This document shows positions 1-7,859 of a stretch of 64,000 nucleotides of DNA, piece by piece. The stretch's first letter is position 1, and every line of letters begins with the position of its first letter. A program made the position numbers and the translations under genes. Below the pieces are notes generated by a model. The model was not told the origin of the DNA, did no database searches, and was given only the letters and a program-made list of their open reading frames with translations. The DNA lies in contig CAYLLT010000010.1 of NCBI GenBank assembly GCA_964384465.1, positions 14,718-78,717 on the forward strand. Reading direction: 5' to 3'. The stretch comes from CAYLLT01 sp964384465 (GTDB lineage: Bacteria; Planctomycetota; Phycisphaerae; UBA1845; PWPN01).

Positions 1-1
1 G

Positions 2-925
2 GGCGAGGGCGAGCTGGACGTGGCTTCGACGCCGAAGGGGCGGGACAACCTGTTTGCCGAGCTGCGGGAGAACGCGCAGTTTCATCATTCGCTGGTCACG
101 CTGGACGATGCGATCGTTGCGGGGTTGAAGATCGACGCGGAGGCGATCCGGCGATCGATGAATGATGACGAGCTTTATCGGCAGGAGTTCGGGTGCGAGT
201 TTCTGGATGAGTCGTCGGCGTTTCTGACGTACGAGCAGATCAAGCGGGTGGAGGATGCGGGACTGGACAAGGCGTTCGACCTGGCAGCGCTTTCTGGATT
301 CGCGAAGAGGCAAGCCGGTTTCGGGGGATTGTATGTCGGCGTGGATATCGGGCGGGTGCGGGATTTGACGGTGATGTGGGTGGTGGAGCGCGTGGAGGGG
401 GCGAGCGGGAGAGAGGGAGAGGGGGAGACGGCGCGATGGGGCAACGGTGACGTACTGGTGACGCGTGGGGTGCGGGAGTCTTTGGGTGAGCCGTTTCGCG
501 AGCAATGGGTGGCGCTGCGCGAGCTGTTGTCGTTGCGCGGAGTACGACGATGTTGCATCGATGCGGGCGGGATGGGGATGCCGCTGGCGGAGGCGGCGGT
601 GGAAGCGTTCGGTGCGTCGCGGGTGGAGGCGGTGACGTTTACGGCGGCGGTGAAGGATGAGCTGGCGAGCCGGCTGCGGATGCGCGTCGAGGAGGGGACG
701 ATCCGGATTCCGGTCGATGAGTCGATCCGCAACGACTGGCATTCAGTTCGGCGGTCGGTGACTTCAGCGGGTCCGGCGCGGTATGAGGCGGGGCGCGGGA
801 GTGCGGGGCATGCGGACCGGTTCTGGGCGGCTTGTCTGGCGGTGCGGGCGGCGGGAACCGGCGCGGGGTGTATCGAGTCCGTGCGCGGGACGGCACTGAG
901 GTTTGTTCGAGAGGGTGTCTGGTGA
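2..925 (+). CDS. Phage terminase large subunit, C-terminal part (Mu gp28-like), 5' partial
   Basis: This is the DNA-packaging motor subunit of a tailed phage; only the C-terminal half is in the window. The frame is open to the left edge. The GTG at 20 is an internal Val in VASTPKGRDNLF, the conserved segment that follows the ATPase motifs, so it is not a start. An RNase-H-like nuclease follows. Counting from the codon at 20, the acidic residues are D109 (VGVDIGRVRDLT), D181 (CIDAGGMGMP) and D266 (HADRFWA). A purine-rich repeat at 396-430 inserts a GREGEGE peptide between strands. The next gene is a Mu-type portal, which supports the assignment. Whether the upstream ATPase half is intact cannot be seen. 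Confidence 0.85.
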   Translation, partial: GEGELDVASTPKGRDNLFAELRENAQFHHSLVTLDDAIVAGLKIDAEAIRRSMNDDELYRQEFGCEFLDESSAFLTYEQIKRVEDAGLDKAFDLAALSGFAKRQAGFGGLYVGVDIGRVRDLTVMWVVERVEGASGREGEGETARWGNGDVLVTRGVRESLGEPFREQWVALRELLSLRGVRRCCIDAGGMGMPLAEAAVEAFGASRVEAVTFTAAVKDELASRLRMRVEEGTIRIPVDESIRNDWHSVRRSVTSAGPARYEAGRGSAGHADRFWAACLAVRAAGTGAGCIESVRGTALRFVREGVW

Positions 926-1036
926 TTAGAGGGGGAGAGTGGGAGACGAGGAGACGGAGAGATGGAGAGACGGAGAGATGGAGCGATTGAGAGATTTCAG
1001 ATTTGAGATTGGAGATTTCAAAACGATGAGAGGTGA
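926..1036 (+). repeat. Purine-rich GAGA/GGAGAGAT repeat tract
   Basis: The gap between the terminase and portal genes is a run of GAGACGGAGAGATGGAGAGA-like units. Related tracts occur at 396-430, 11033-11085, 20202-20240, 26513-26548 and 27437-27471. The end of the gap holds the portal ribosome-binding site (GAGAGGTGAG just before 1040). Confidence 0.8.
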
Positions 1037-1039
1037 GCG

Positions 1040-2332
1040 ATGGGGATTTTGAGTCGGGTGGTGAATGCGGTTCGGCGGCGGGGGGATGAGGTGGAGCGGC
1101 CTCGGCCGGGGCAGGTGGTGCAGCCGCTGGCTGCGGATCGGTGGCGGGAATATCCGGCGGACGGGCTGACGCCATCGCGGTTGATTGCGATCCTGCGATC
1201 GGCCGATGAGGGGGACGTCGGGCAGGCCATGGCGCTGTTCGAGCAGATGGAAGAGAAGGACCCTCATCTCTATAGCGTGGCAAATACCCGACGACTGGCG
1301 GTGACGGGGCTGCGCTGGCAGATCGTGTCGGCGGCGGAAATGACTGAGGGTGTGGATCGGGCGGCGGCGGATGAGGCGGCGGCGCATTGCCGCGAGGTGC
1401 TGGCGGGGATCGAGCGGTTCGATGAGGTGTTGCAGCATCTCTCGCTGGCCATGGGGCGGAACATCGCGCTGGCGGAGAACGTGTGGGAGGCGGACGGGGA
1501 GGGGCTGCGGCTGGTGGATATGGTGCCGGTGCATTTCGATCGGCTGGCGTTCGATGAAATGGGCAGCCCGCGCGTGCTGACGGCGGATGAGCCGTTCGAG
1601 GGGATGGCGCTGCCGCCGAACAAATTCGTGGTGCATACGCCGCACGCGGTGTCGGGGCATCCGATGCGCGGCGGGCTGCTGCGGGCGAGCGGCATCGCGT
1701 ACCTGGGCAAATACTTCGCGATGAAGGACTGGATGGTGTTCGCGGAGGTGTTCGGGATGCCGGTGCGGATCGCGCGGTACGAGCCGTCGGCGACGCCGGA
1801 AGAGAAGCGCGAGCTGCTGACGATGCTGCAATCGCTGGGGTCGGATGCGGCGGGGATCTTCAGCAAAGCCGTGGAGCTACAGTTGCTGGAGGCGGGGCGC
1901 GGGGCGGTGCCGCCGCCGTTCGAGAACATCTGCGACTTCTTCAATCGCGAGTTGAGCAAGGCGTGGCTGGGGCAGACGTTGACGGTGGAGTTGCAAAGCG
2001 GCGGCGGCGGATCAAATGCGACGGGCCCGCGGGTACACAACGAGGTGCGGCTGGATCTGCGGCAGGACGACATCGTGAAGGAAGGGCGGACGATCCGGCG
2101 CGATGTGCTGGGGCCGATCGCGCGGATGCGGTTCGGGGCGGACGCGCCCGTTCCCTTTTTAAAGAGGCATTTGGAGCCTCCGCGCGATCTTCGCGAGCTG
2201 GCGGACGTGCTGAACGTGGCGGTGAACGATCTGCGGATGCAGGTGCCGGCGCGGTGGGCGCATGAAGCGCTGGGCATACCGGTGATTCAAGATGCTATCG
2301 GACCGGTGAGAGGGAGGGCATCGGCGTCGTGA
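1040..2332 (+). CDS. DUF935 phage portal protein (Mu gp29-like)
   Basis: This 430-residue protein matches the DUF935 family, the Mu gp29-type portal that forms the head vertex ring through which DNA is packaged. Recognisable segments are VANTRRLAVTGLRW near residue 80, ENVWEADGEGLRLVDMVPV in the middle, a GLLRASGIAYLGKYFAMKDW helix, and FNRELSKAWLGQTLTVE before the C-terminal third. ATG 1040 follows GAGAGGTGAG at good spacing. The terminase-then-portal order is that of Mu-like phages. However, no head-morphogenesis (gp30-like) gene follows and ordinary chromosomal genes begin 0.2 kb later, so this looks like the right end of a prophage remnant or a domesticated fragment. Confidence 0.88.
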   Translation: MGILSRVVNAVRRRGDEVERPRPGQVVQPLAADRWREYPADGLTPSRLIAILRSADEGDVGQAMALFEQMEEKDPHLYSVANTRRLAVTGLRWQIVSAAEMTEGVDRAAADEAAAHCREVLAGIERFDEVLQHLSLAMGRNIALAENVWEADGEGLRLVDMVPVHFDRLAFDEMGSPRVLTADEPFEGMALPPNKFVVHTPHAVSGHPMRGGLLRASGIAYLGKYFAMKDWMVFAEVFGMPVRIARYEPSATPEEKRELLTMLQSLGSDAAGIFSKAVELQLLEAGRGAVPPPFENICDFFNRELSKAWLGQTLTVELQSGGGGSNATGPRVHNEVRLDLRQDDIVKEGRTIRRDVLGPIARMRFGADAPVPFLKRHLEPPRDLRELADVLNVAVNDLRMQVPARWAHEALGIPVIQDAIGPVRGRASAS

Positions 2333-2544
2333 TGCGTTTGCGGGACGCCGGGCACGAAAGTGAAAAAGTGGGAAGGTGCGAAAGTGGGAAAGTGACACCG
2401 ATCCGCCTTGCATACCAACCGATGACTGTCTAAAATAACTCTCTACGTCGTCAGAAGATGCGTCTCTTCCGGGGATTCCCGCCGGCGGCGGAATCTGCGG
2501 GGACAGGGCACTTCCGCTTCAGTCGCAAGGTGGGGCGATCGTCG

Positions 2545-4401
2545 ATGACCGCGATCCTCGGAGTTTCTGCATTTTACCATGACAGCGCCGCCGCGATCGT
2601 GGTGGACGGCGAGATCGTCGCCGCCGCGCAGGAGGAGCGGTTCACCCGCAAGAAGCACGACGCCGGCTTCCCGCAGAACGCGGTCGAATACTGTATGAAG
2701 CAGGCCGGCCTCTCGCCGGACCAACTCGACTATATCGCTTTCTACGACAAACCGCTGACCAAATTCGAGCGGCTCATCGAGACGTATGTCGCGTTCGCGC
2801 CGCGCGGTTTTCGCAGCTTCTGCATGGCCATGCCACTCTGGCTCAAAGAGAAGCTGCACATGCGGAAGACACTGCGTGGGGCGGTGAAGGGAGCGGAGCG
2901 CGCCCGGCTCATCTTCACCGATCATCACGAGAGTCATGCGGCCAGCGCGTTTTTTCCCAGCCCGTTCCAGCGGGCGGCGATCCTGACGGTGGACGGCGTC
3001 GGCGAGTGGAGCACGGCGACGTACGGCGCCGGCGAAGACAACCACATCCAACTCACGCATCAGCTCCAGTTCCCGCACTCGCTGGGCCTGCTGTATTCGG
3101 CGTTCACGTATTACTGCGGGTTCAAGGTGAACAGCGGCGAGTACAAGCTGATGGGCCTGGCGCCCTACGGCCGGCCGATCTACGCCGACTTGATCTACAA
3201 GCACCTTGTCGATCTCAAGCCCGACGGCAGCCTGTGGATGAACATGGATTATTTCAACTACTGCCAGGGCCTGACGATGACCAACGCCCGCTTCCACGAG
3301 TTGTTCGGCGGCGAGCCGCGGTCGCCGGAATCGGATCTCGAACAGAAGCATATGGACCTTGCAGCTAGTATTCAGCAGGTTACGGAAGAAGCGATCATGC
3401 GCATGGGCCGGCACATCCACCAGCAGACGGGGATGAAGCACCTGGTGCTGGCGGGCGGCGTGGCGCTGAACTGCGTGGCCAACGGCAAGCTGCTGCGGGA
3501 AGGGCCGTTCGAGAACATCTGGATCCAGCCGGCGGCGGGCGATGCGGGCGGGGCGCTGGGGGCGGCGCTGTTTGTCTGGTACCAGTTGCTGGACCACCCG
3601 CGGCGCGCACAGCCCGGCGATACGCAGCGGGGGAGCCTCATCGGTCCGGCGTTTTCCAACGATGAGATCAAACGCTTCCTGCGCGAAACGGGAACCGAGT
3701 ATCAGCAATTCCCGGACGAAGCGGACCTGCTGGACACGGTCGCGGGGTACCTGGCCGAAGGCAAGATCATCGGGTGGTTTCAGGGGCGGATGGAGTTCGG
3801 GCCGCGGGCGCTGGGATCGCGGAGCATCCTGGGCGATCCGCGCAATTCCACGATGCAGGCCACGATGAACCTCAAGATCAAGTTCCGCGAGAGCTTCCGG
3901 CCGTTTGCGCCGATCGTGATGGAAGAGGAAGCCCGCGAGTGGTTTGAGATGAAGCCGGATGAAACCAGCCCCTACATGCTGCTGGTCGAGCCGGTCCGGC
4001 GGGAACAGCGGGTCAAGATTTCCGACGATCAGCTTCGCATCATGCAGGACGATCCTGACCTGCGGCACCGCGTGAATGTCGTGCGGTCCACCATCCCGGC
4101 GGTGACGCACGTGGACTACAGCGCGCGGCTTCAGACGGTGGATTCGGTGCGCAACCCGCGGCTGCACGCGCTGCTGAAGCGGTTTCATGCGCTGACCGGC
4201 TGCCCTGTACTGGTAAATACCAGCTTTAACGTTCGCGGCGAGCCGATCGTGTGTACGCCGCAGGACGCTTACCGGTGTTTCCTGGGCACGGACATGGATA
4301 TTCTGGTGCTGGAGAATGCCGTGCTGGTGAAAGAGAACGTCGCACAGCTCGTCGATGCGGGCGCGCGCGAGGCTTACCTGGCCCAGTTCCAGTTGGATTG
4401 A
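2545..4401 (+). CDS. Carbamoyltransferase (NodU/CmcH/TobZ family)
   Basis: This 618-residue protein is predicted to make carbamoyl-adenylate from carbamoyl phosphate and ATP and pass the carbamoyl group to a hydroxyl of a sugar or natural product. The N-terminal Kae1-like domain begins MTAILGVSAFYHDSAAAIV, with metal-site histidines in FYHDSA and DHHESHAASAF, followed by TVDGVGEWS, SGEYKLMGLAPYG and GGVALNCVANGKL. The C-terminal YrdC-like part carries GRMEFGPRALGSRSIL and NTSFNVRGEP. I chose ATG 2545 over an upstream ATG at 2458 because family homology starts there and AAGGTGGGG lies at proper spacing. It leads a cluster with SxtJ, SGNH hydrolase and DUF5989 genes. The substrate is unknown; a surface glycan or a metabolite are both possible. 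Confidence 0.93.
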   Translation: MTAILGVSAFYHDSAAAIVVDGEIVAAAQEERFTRKKHDAGFPQNAVEYCMKQAGLSPDQLDYIAFYDKPLTKFERLIETYVAFAPRGFRSFCMAMPLWLKEKLHMRKTLRGAVKGAERARLIFTDHHESHAASAFFPSPFQRAAILTVDGVGEWSTATYGAGEDNHIQLTHQLQFPHSLGLLYSAFTYYCGFKVNSGEYKLMGLAPYGRPIYADLIYKHLVDLKPDGSLWMNMDYFNYCQGLTMTNARFHELFGGEPRSPESDLEQKHMDLAASIQQVTEEAIMRMGRHIHQQTGMKHLVLAGGVALNCVANGKLLREGPFENIWIQPAAGDAGGALGAALFVWYQLLDHPRRAQPGDTQRGSLIGPAFSNDEIKRFLRETGTEYQQFPDEADLLDTVAGYLAEGKIIGWFQGRMEFGPRALGSRSILGDPRNSTMQATMNLKIKFRESFRPFAPIVMEEEAREWFEMKPDETSPYMLLVEPVRREQRVKISDDQLRIMQDDPDLRHRVNVVRSTIPAVTHVDYSARLQTVDSVRNPRLHALLKRFHALTGCPVLVNTSFNVRGEPIVCTPQDAYRCFLGTDMDILVLENAVLVKENVAQLVDAGAREAYLAQFQLD

Positions 4402-4406
4402 TCGCG

Positions 4407-4823
4407 ATGCAATGGTCTGACATTCCACGCAATCCTTCGACTCGAATGCTGCGGCAGTTCGCCGCGATGTGCCTGATCTTTTTTCTCGGCATGGCCGCCT
4501 GGCAGGGACTGGTCAAGCATCACACCACTGTAGCGGTCATCTGCGCGGTTCTCGGCCTGGTGCTGGGACCTGTTGGATTGATTCGGCCTCAAAGTTTGAA
4601 ACCGATCTTTGTGGGCTGGATGTACTTGGCGTTTCCCATCGGCTGGGTCGTTTCGCACGTCGTTCTGGGCGTGCTCTTCTACGGACTGTTCACTCCCGTG
4701 GGCCTGGTGTTCCGGTTGATGGGCAGAGACACCCTTGTGCTACGGAGGCCAGAGGCGGCTGCGTCCTATTGGGTGCCCAAACCGATCGCCACGGATAAGC
4801 GGCGATACTTCAGTCAGTTCTAA
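4407..4823 (+). CDS. SxtJ-family small membrane protein
   Basis: This 138-residue protein has three or four hydrophobic segments (about residues 18-35, 39-56, 66-88 and 90-105) and a basic C-terminal tail ending KRRYFSQF. The pattern fits the SxtJ family, which is named from saxitoxin gene clusters and usually sits beside a NodU-type carbamoyltransferase. Its molecular role is unknown. ATG 4407 lies 5 bp after the carbamoyltransferase stop, so the two are probably co-translated. Longer in-frame starts upstream would overlap the previous gene and are unlikely. Confidence 0.85.
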   Translation: MQWSDIPRNPSTRMLRQFAAMCLIFFLGMAAWQGLVKHHTTVAVICAVLGLVLGPVGLIRPQSLKPIFVGWMYLAFPIGWVVSHVVLGVLFYGLFTPVGLVFRLMGRDTLVLRRPEAAASYWVPKPIATDKRRYFSQF

Positions 4824-4840
4824 CGCCGGGGGCAAAACAC

Positions 4841-6169
4841 TTGAGCCGCATGGCCCCAGCCGATCCGCCTCGTCCGGAACTCTCACCACCCAAGTCACCA
4901 CCGCGGAGTCGGACGCTCGCCCTGCTTCTGTGCGCGGCGCCGCTTCTTTATCTCTACATTGTGTTCGGCGGAATCTTCGCGCGGTCGCAGGTGCCGGTCA
5001 TCCTCGGGCGCTATTCTCCCTTTCTGGCGGCGTTCAACGCCTGGAACCTCTTTCTCTGTGTGCTTTTCATTACCGGATATGCCCGATTCTGGCGTATATG
5101 TCTCGAAGGTTTTTATATCGCGGTGGTCGCCAGTACGTTCGTCGCCCCCTTCAACGGCGAGCTGAACCAGATGGCCGGTCTGACGCTGGCGCTGCCGCTG
5201 ATCCGCCTGTTCGCGTGCATCGGCCTGCTGCTGGTCGAATTCGAGCGTTACCGCCGGTCGCGCCGCCCGCCTTCCGGGCTGATCCTGGGTCTGGCTGCTA
5301 TCGTGGCGACCTTCACCGTGATCGACTTCGGGCTGGCCGGGTATGAGGCCGTGTCGGCGCGGGAGACGCGCACGTCAAAGGCCAATCCCAAGTATCGCGA
5401 TGACTACGTCCTCGCAGACATCACCCCACAGGATATTGTACTGGTAGGAGACTCTTTCGTCTGGGGCCAGGGGGTAAAGAAAGAGGAGCGGTTCGGCGAC
5501 CGGCTGGAACAGTCCTGCGCCCACTCCGGCCGGCAGACGAAAGTCTACAGCCTCGGCACGGTCGGCGACGGCCCCGCACAGTACATTCGCGACATGCAGG
5601 AGCTCCCCGGACAGGTCCGTGCCGGGCGGGTCGTCCTGGCTTTCTACATGAACGACATGCCGCCGATCCCCAGCGGGCAAGACCTGGTCATGGGTCTGTG
5701 CACCGTTCTGCGGCGCAGCTCGATGACACTCGGGCTGATCGGAGACAAGCTCGCCAAGTTGTTTGTCCCGGACATCGACGCTTATCACGACTTCGTCGTC
5801 CGGTGTTACGACCATAAGCATCCGACTTTCCAGACGCGCTGGGGGCAGTTGCAATCGCAGCTCACCGAGTTTCAGCAGCTTGCGGCCAGGCATTGCGAGC
5901 GCCAGCCGTTGTTTGTAATTCTGCCGCTGGTCGTGGATTATCATGGTTATCCGCTGGAGCAGGCGCACCATGAGCTGGCCGAATTGGCCATCCAATGCGG
6001 GTACGAGCCGCTGGACCTTTTGCCGGCGTTCCGCGATAAACTGGGGGATGGGACGCCGTACCGGGTCGGCCCGAACGAAAATCACTTCGATGCGCGCGGG
6101 CATCGGCTGGTGGCCGAAGCGCTGTGGGAAAAACTCGGGCAGCCGGGCGCGTCCAGGCCGGCGGGTTGA
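4841..6169 (+). CDS. Membrane-anchored SGNH/GDSL-type hydrolase
   Basis: A 442-residue protein with an N-terminal membrane region (several hydrophobic helices between residues 25 and 165) followed by an SGNH hydrolase domain. Block I is LVGDSFVWGQGV (nucleophile Ser), block II lies near GTVGDGPAQY, block III is FYMNDMPP with the oxyanion Asn, and block V is NHFDARGHRLVAEAL with the catalytic Asp-His pair. Such enzymes remove or transfer acyl groups on glycans. TTG 4841 has GGGGG 8 bases upstream; ATG 4850 is the alternative. Its place between SxtJ and DUF5989 genes suggests action on the same surface or metabolite product as the carbamoyltransferase. Confidence 0.85.
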   Translation: MSRMAPADPPRPELSPPKSPPRSRTLALLLCAAPLLYLYIVFGGIFARSQVPVILGRYSPFLAAFNAWNLFLCVLFITGYARFWRICLEGFYIAVVASTFVAPFNGELNQMAGLTLALPLIRLFACIGLLLVEFERYRRSRRPPSGLILGLAAIVATFTVIDFGLAGYEAVSARETRTSKANPKYRDDYVLADITPQDIVLVGDSFVWGQGVKKEERFGDRLEQSCAHSGRQTKVYSLGTVGDGPAQYIRDMQELPGQVRAGRVVLAFYMNDMPPIPSGQDLVMGLCTVLRRSSMTLGLIGDKLAKLFVPDIDAYHDFVVRCYDHKHPTFQTRWGQLQSQLTEFQQLAARHCERQPLFVILPLVVDYHGYPLEQAHHELAELAIQCGYEPLDLLPAFRDKLGDGTPYRVGPNENHFDARGHRLVAEALWEKLGQPGASRPAG

Positions 6170-6224
6170 GCGCGTTTGTTGACGTTATACTGATAGCACG
6201 CTGGTGCATCCTGAATTCGGTGGC

Positions 6225-6335
6225 GGGACAGGGTGGCATGGGTAAGCGGAGCGGTACTCCGCGCAGCTTACCCGTGGCGAACGTCTAAGACCTTCCACCA
6301 CGGGCAAGCGGGTACGCTTGCCCATGCCACCCGGC
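6225..6335. repeat. Long inverted repeat with nested hairpins
   Basis: GGGTGGCATGGGTAAGCG (6231-6248) pairs with CGCTTGCCCATGCCACCC (6315-6332), with one mismatch. Two smaller hairpins are nested inside, at 6241-6272 and 6301-6323. It fills the gap between the SGNH and DUF5989 genes and could act as an mRNA stem. Confidence 0.85.
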
Positions 6336-6361
6336 CGGTCAGAAGCAGATGGAGCCCCTTC

Positions 6362-6547
6362 ATGGATAAAGATTTTGAGGATCTATCCGATCAGGCGCCG
6401 CGGAGTCTGCCGGGCGAGCTGTGGCAGTTCCTGCGGCACAACAAGAAGTGGTGGCTTTTACCCATGCTCTGCGTTCTGCTGCTGGTCGGTGTGCTGATCC
6501 TGCTGGCGGGCACGGCGGCCGCGCCGTTCATCTATACGCTCTTTTAA
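6362..6547 (+). CDS. DUF5989 family small membrane protein
   Basis: This 61-residue protein has a hydrophilic N-terminus, a LWQFLRHNKKWWLLPMLCV segment leading into one transmembrane helix, and the family's typical ending GTAAAPFIYTLF. DUF5989 proteins of this size are found beside NodU-type carbamoyltransferases and SxtJ-like proteins, as here. The function is unknown. ATG 6362 is preceded by GGAG at 6351-6354. An upstream in-frame start at 6233 would translate the repeat and is rejected. Confidence 0.88.
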   Translation: MDKDFEDLSDQAPRSLPGELWQFLRHNKKWWLLPMLCVLLLVGVLILLAGTAAAPFIYTLF

Positions 6548-6593
6548 TCGCCGGCCACGCATCGCGGGGTTGGCGGGGTTGAAATCGGCGGGC

Positions 6594-7817
6594 ATGCGCT
6601 TCACTGCTGGCTATCACTCATCTCGACGGCGAATATTACAAATACTGCTCTCCGCCATTCTGTGGACGGCGCTGTCCAGTTGTCCGGCTTCCATCCCGCC
6701 ACTCGGATTGGAACCGGCTGTCTCCGTCCGCACGACCGCCCCCTACTTGCAGATGGATGCTCCCGATTCGGTCCTGGTCGCGTGGTTCACGCCCGACCCC
6801 GCCATTGGCCAAGTCGAGCTGCTGGATCCCGCCAACGCCGGCGCGGTCATCTCTTCGTTCAGCGAGGACCAGCCGACCGATCACCACGCGGTCCGCGTCA
6901 GCGGTCTGGAGCCGGGGCAGGATTACGCCTATCGGCTGATCGGCGCGGCGGCGACGGATTCCGACGTGCACCGATTGCGCGCTCCGCGCCGGCCGGGGCA
7001 GCGCATGGTTTTTGCGCTGGTGGGCGACAGCGGCTCGGGGCAGACCAGCGAATATGGAGTTGTCGGGCAGATTAAAGCGGCCGATCCCGACTATATCCTC
7101 CACGCCGGCGACGTGGCCTACCCCGAGGGCGCCGATGAGGACTATGTCCGCACGGTCTTTGATCCCTTCGCTTCGGTATGGAGCAGCGCGCCGATCTTCC
7201 CGACCGTCGGCAACCACGACGTGGGCACGCTGGATGGAGCGGCGTACCTGAAGAATTTTATATTACCGCGGAACGGCCCGGCCGGCCTGGAGCCCGAGCG
7301 ATGCTACAGCATCGATCTGGGCAATGTGCATCTCGTCTCGCTGGATCTCACGCGGAACCTGAACACGATCTCAAACGTGATCGTTCCCTGGCTGCGCGGC
7401 GATCTGGCGGCCAGCCACGCGCAGTGGAAATTCGTTTTGTTTCATTTCCCAGTCTATACGAGTGGAACGCCCACCCGCCCGATCGGCGAATTGGATATCG
7501 CGCTGTGGAGCGGGTTGTTCGATGCGGCGCACGTGGACCTGTGTCTGAACGGCCACAATCACTACTACGAACGCAGCAAGCCCATCTTCGGCGGAGAATT
7601 GGCGCCGCCGGGGCAGGGTACCGTCTATGTGGTCAGCGGGAATGGCGGTCAGAGCCTCTACACCCTCGCCGACCGGGCGCCCTTCAGTGCGGCCGGCAAC
7701 GACCATGTCTTCGGATTCACCCGCATCACGGTGGAGGGCGGACAGATCGACCTGACGCACATCGATCAGTCCGGCAACGTGATCGATCAGGTCGCCTGGA
7801 GCAAGGAGCAGCATTAA
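6594..7817 (+). CDS. Secreted purple-acid-phosphatase-type metallophosphoesterase
   Basis: This 407-residue protein has an N-terminal signal (RRRILQILLSAILWTALSSC, possibly a lipobox Cys), a fibronectin-like N-terminal domain (about residues 40-130) and a calcineurin-like phosphoesterase domain. Metal-site motifs are visible in order: LVGDSGSG, HAGDVAYPEG, TVGNHD, a His in LFHFPVYTS, and NGHNHYYER. It should hydrolyse phosphate mono- or diesters outside the cytoplasm. I chose ATG 6594 because it gives a clean signal peptide; the TTG at 6570 adds eight residues. It ends the carbamoyltransferase cluster but may be transcribed independently. Confidence 0.9.
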   Translation: MRFTAGYHSSRRRILQILLSAILWTALSSCPASIPPLGLEPAVSVRTTAPYLQMDAPDSVLVAWFTPDPAIGQVELLDPANAGAVISSFSEDQPTDHHAVRVSGLEPGQDYAYRLIGAAATDSDVHRLRAPRRPGQRMVFALVGDSGSGQTSEYGVVGQIKAADPDYILHAGDVAYPEGADEDYVRTVFDPFASVWSSAPIFPTVGNHDVGTLDGAAYLKNFILPRNGPAGLEPERCYSIDLGNVHLVSLDLTRNLNTISNVIVPWLRGDLAASHAQWKFVLFHFPVYTSGTPTRPIGELDIALWSGLFDAAHVDLCLNGHNHYYERSKPIFGGELAPPGQGTVYVVSGNGGQSLYTLADRAPFSAAGNDHVFGFTRITVEGGQIDLTHIDQSGNVIDQVAWSKEQH

Positions 7818-7859
7818 GACCTCGTGACACTGCTGTCGAGCGCGGTATGATGAAACCGA

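Noticed and set aside
2443..4428. Long open frame (661 codons) on the minus strand opposite the carbamoyltransferase
   Set aside because: It is antisense to a well-supported gene and its translation is low-complexity and Arg/His-rich, as expected from GC-rich codon bias. No family motif is seen.
6166..6191. TTGAGC and TATACT as a promoter before the DUF5989 gene
   Set aside because: The spacer is only 14 bases and the gene is likely read from the upstream cluster, so the match is not convincing.
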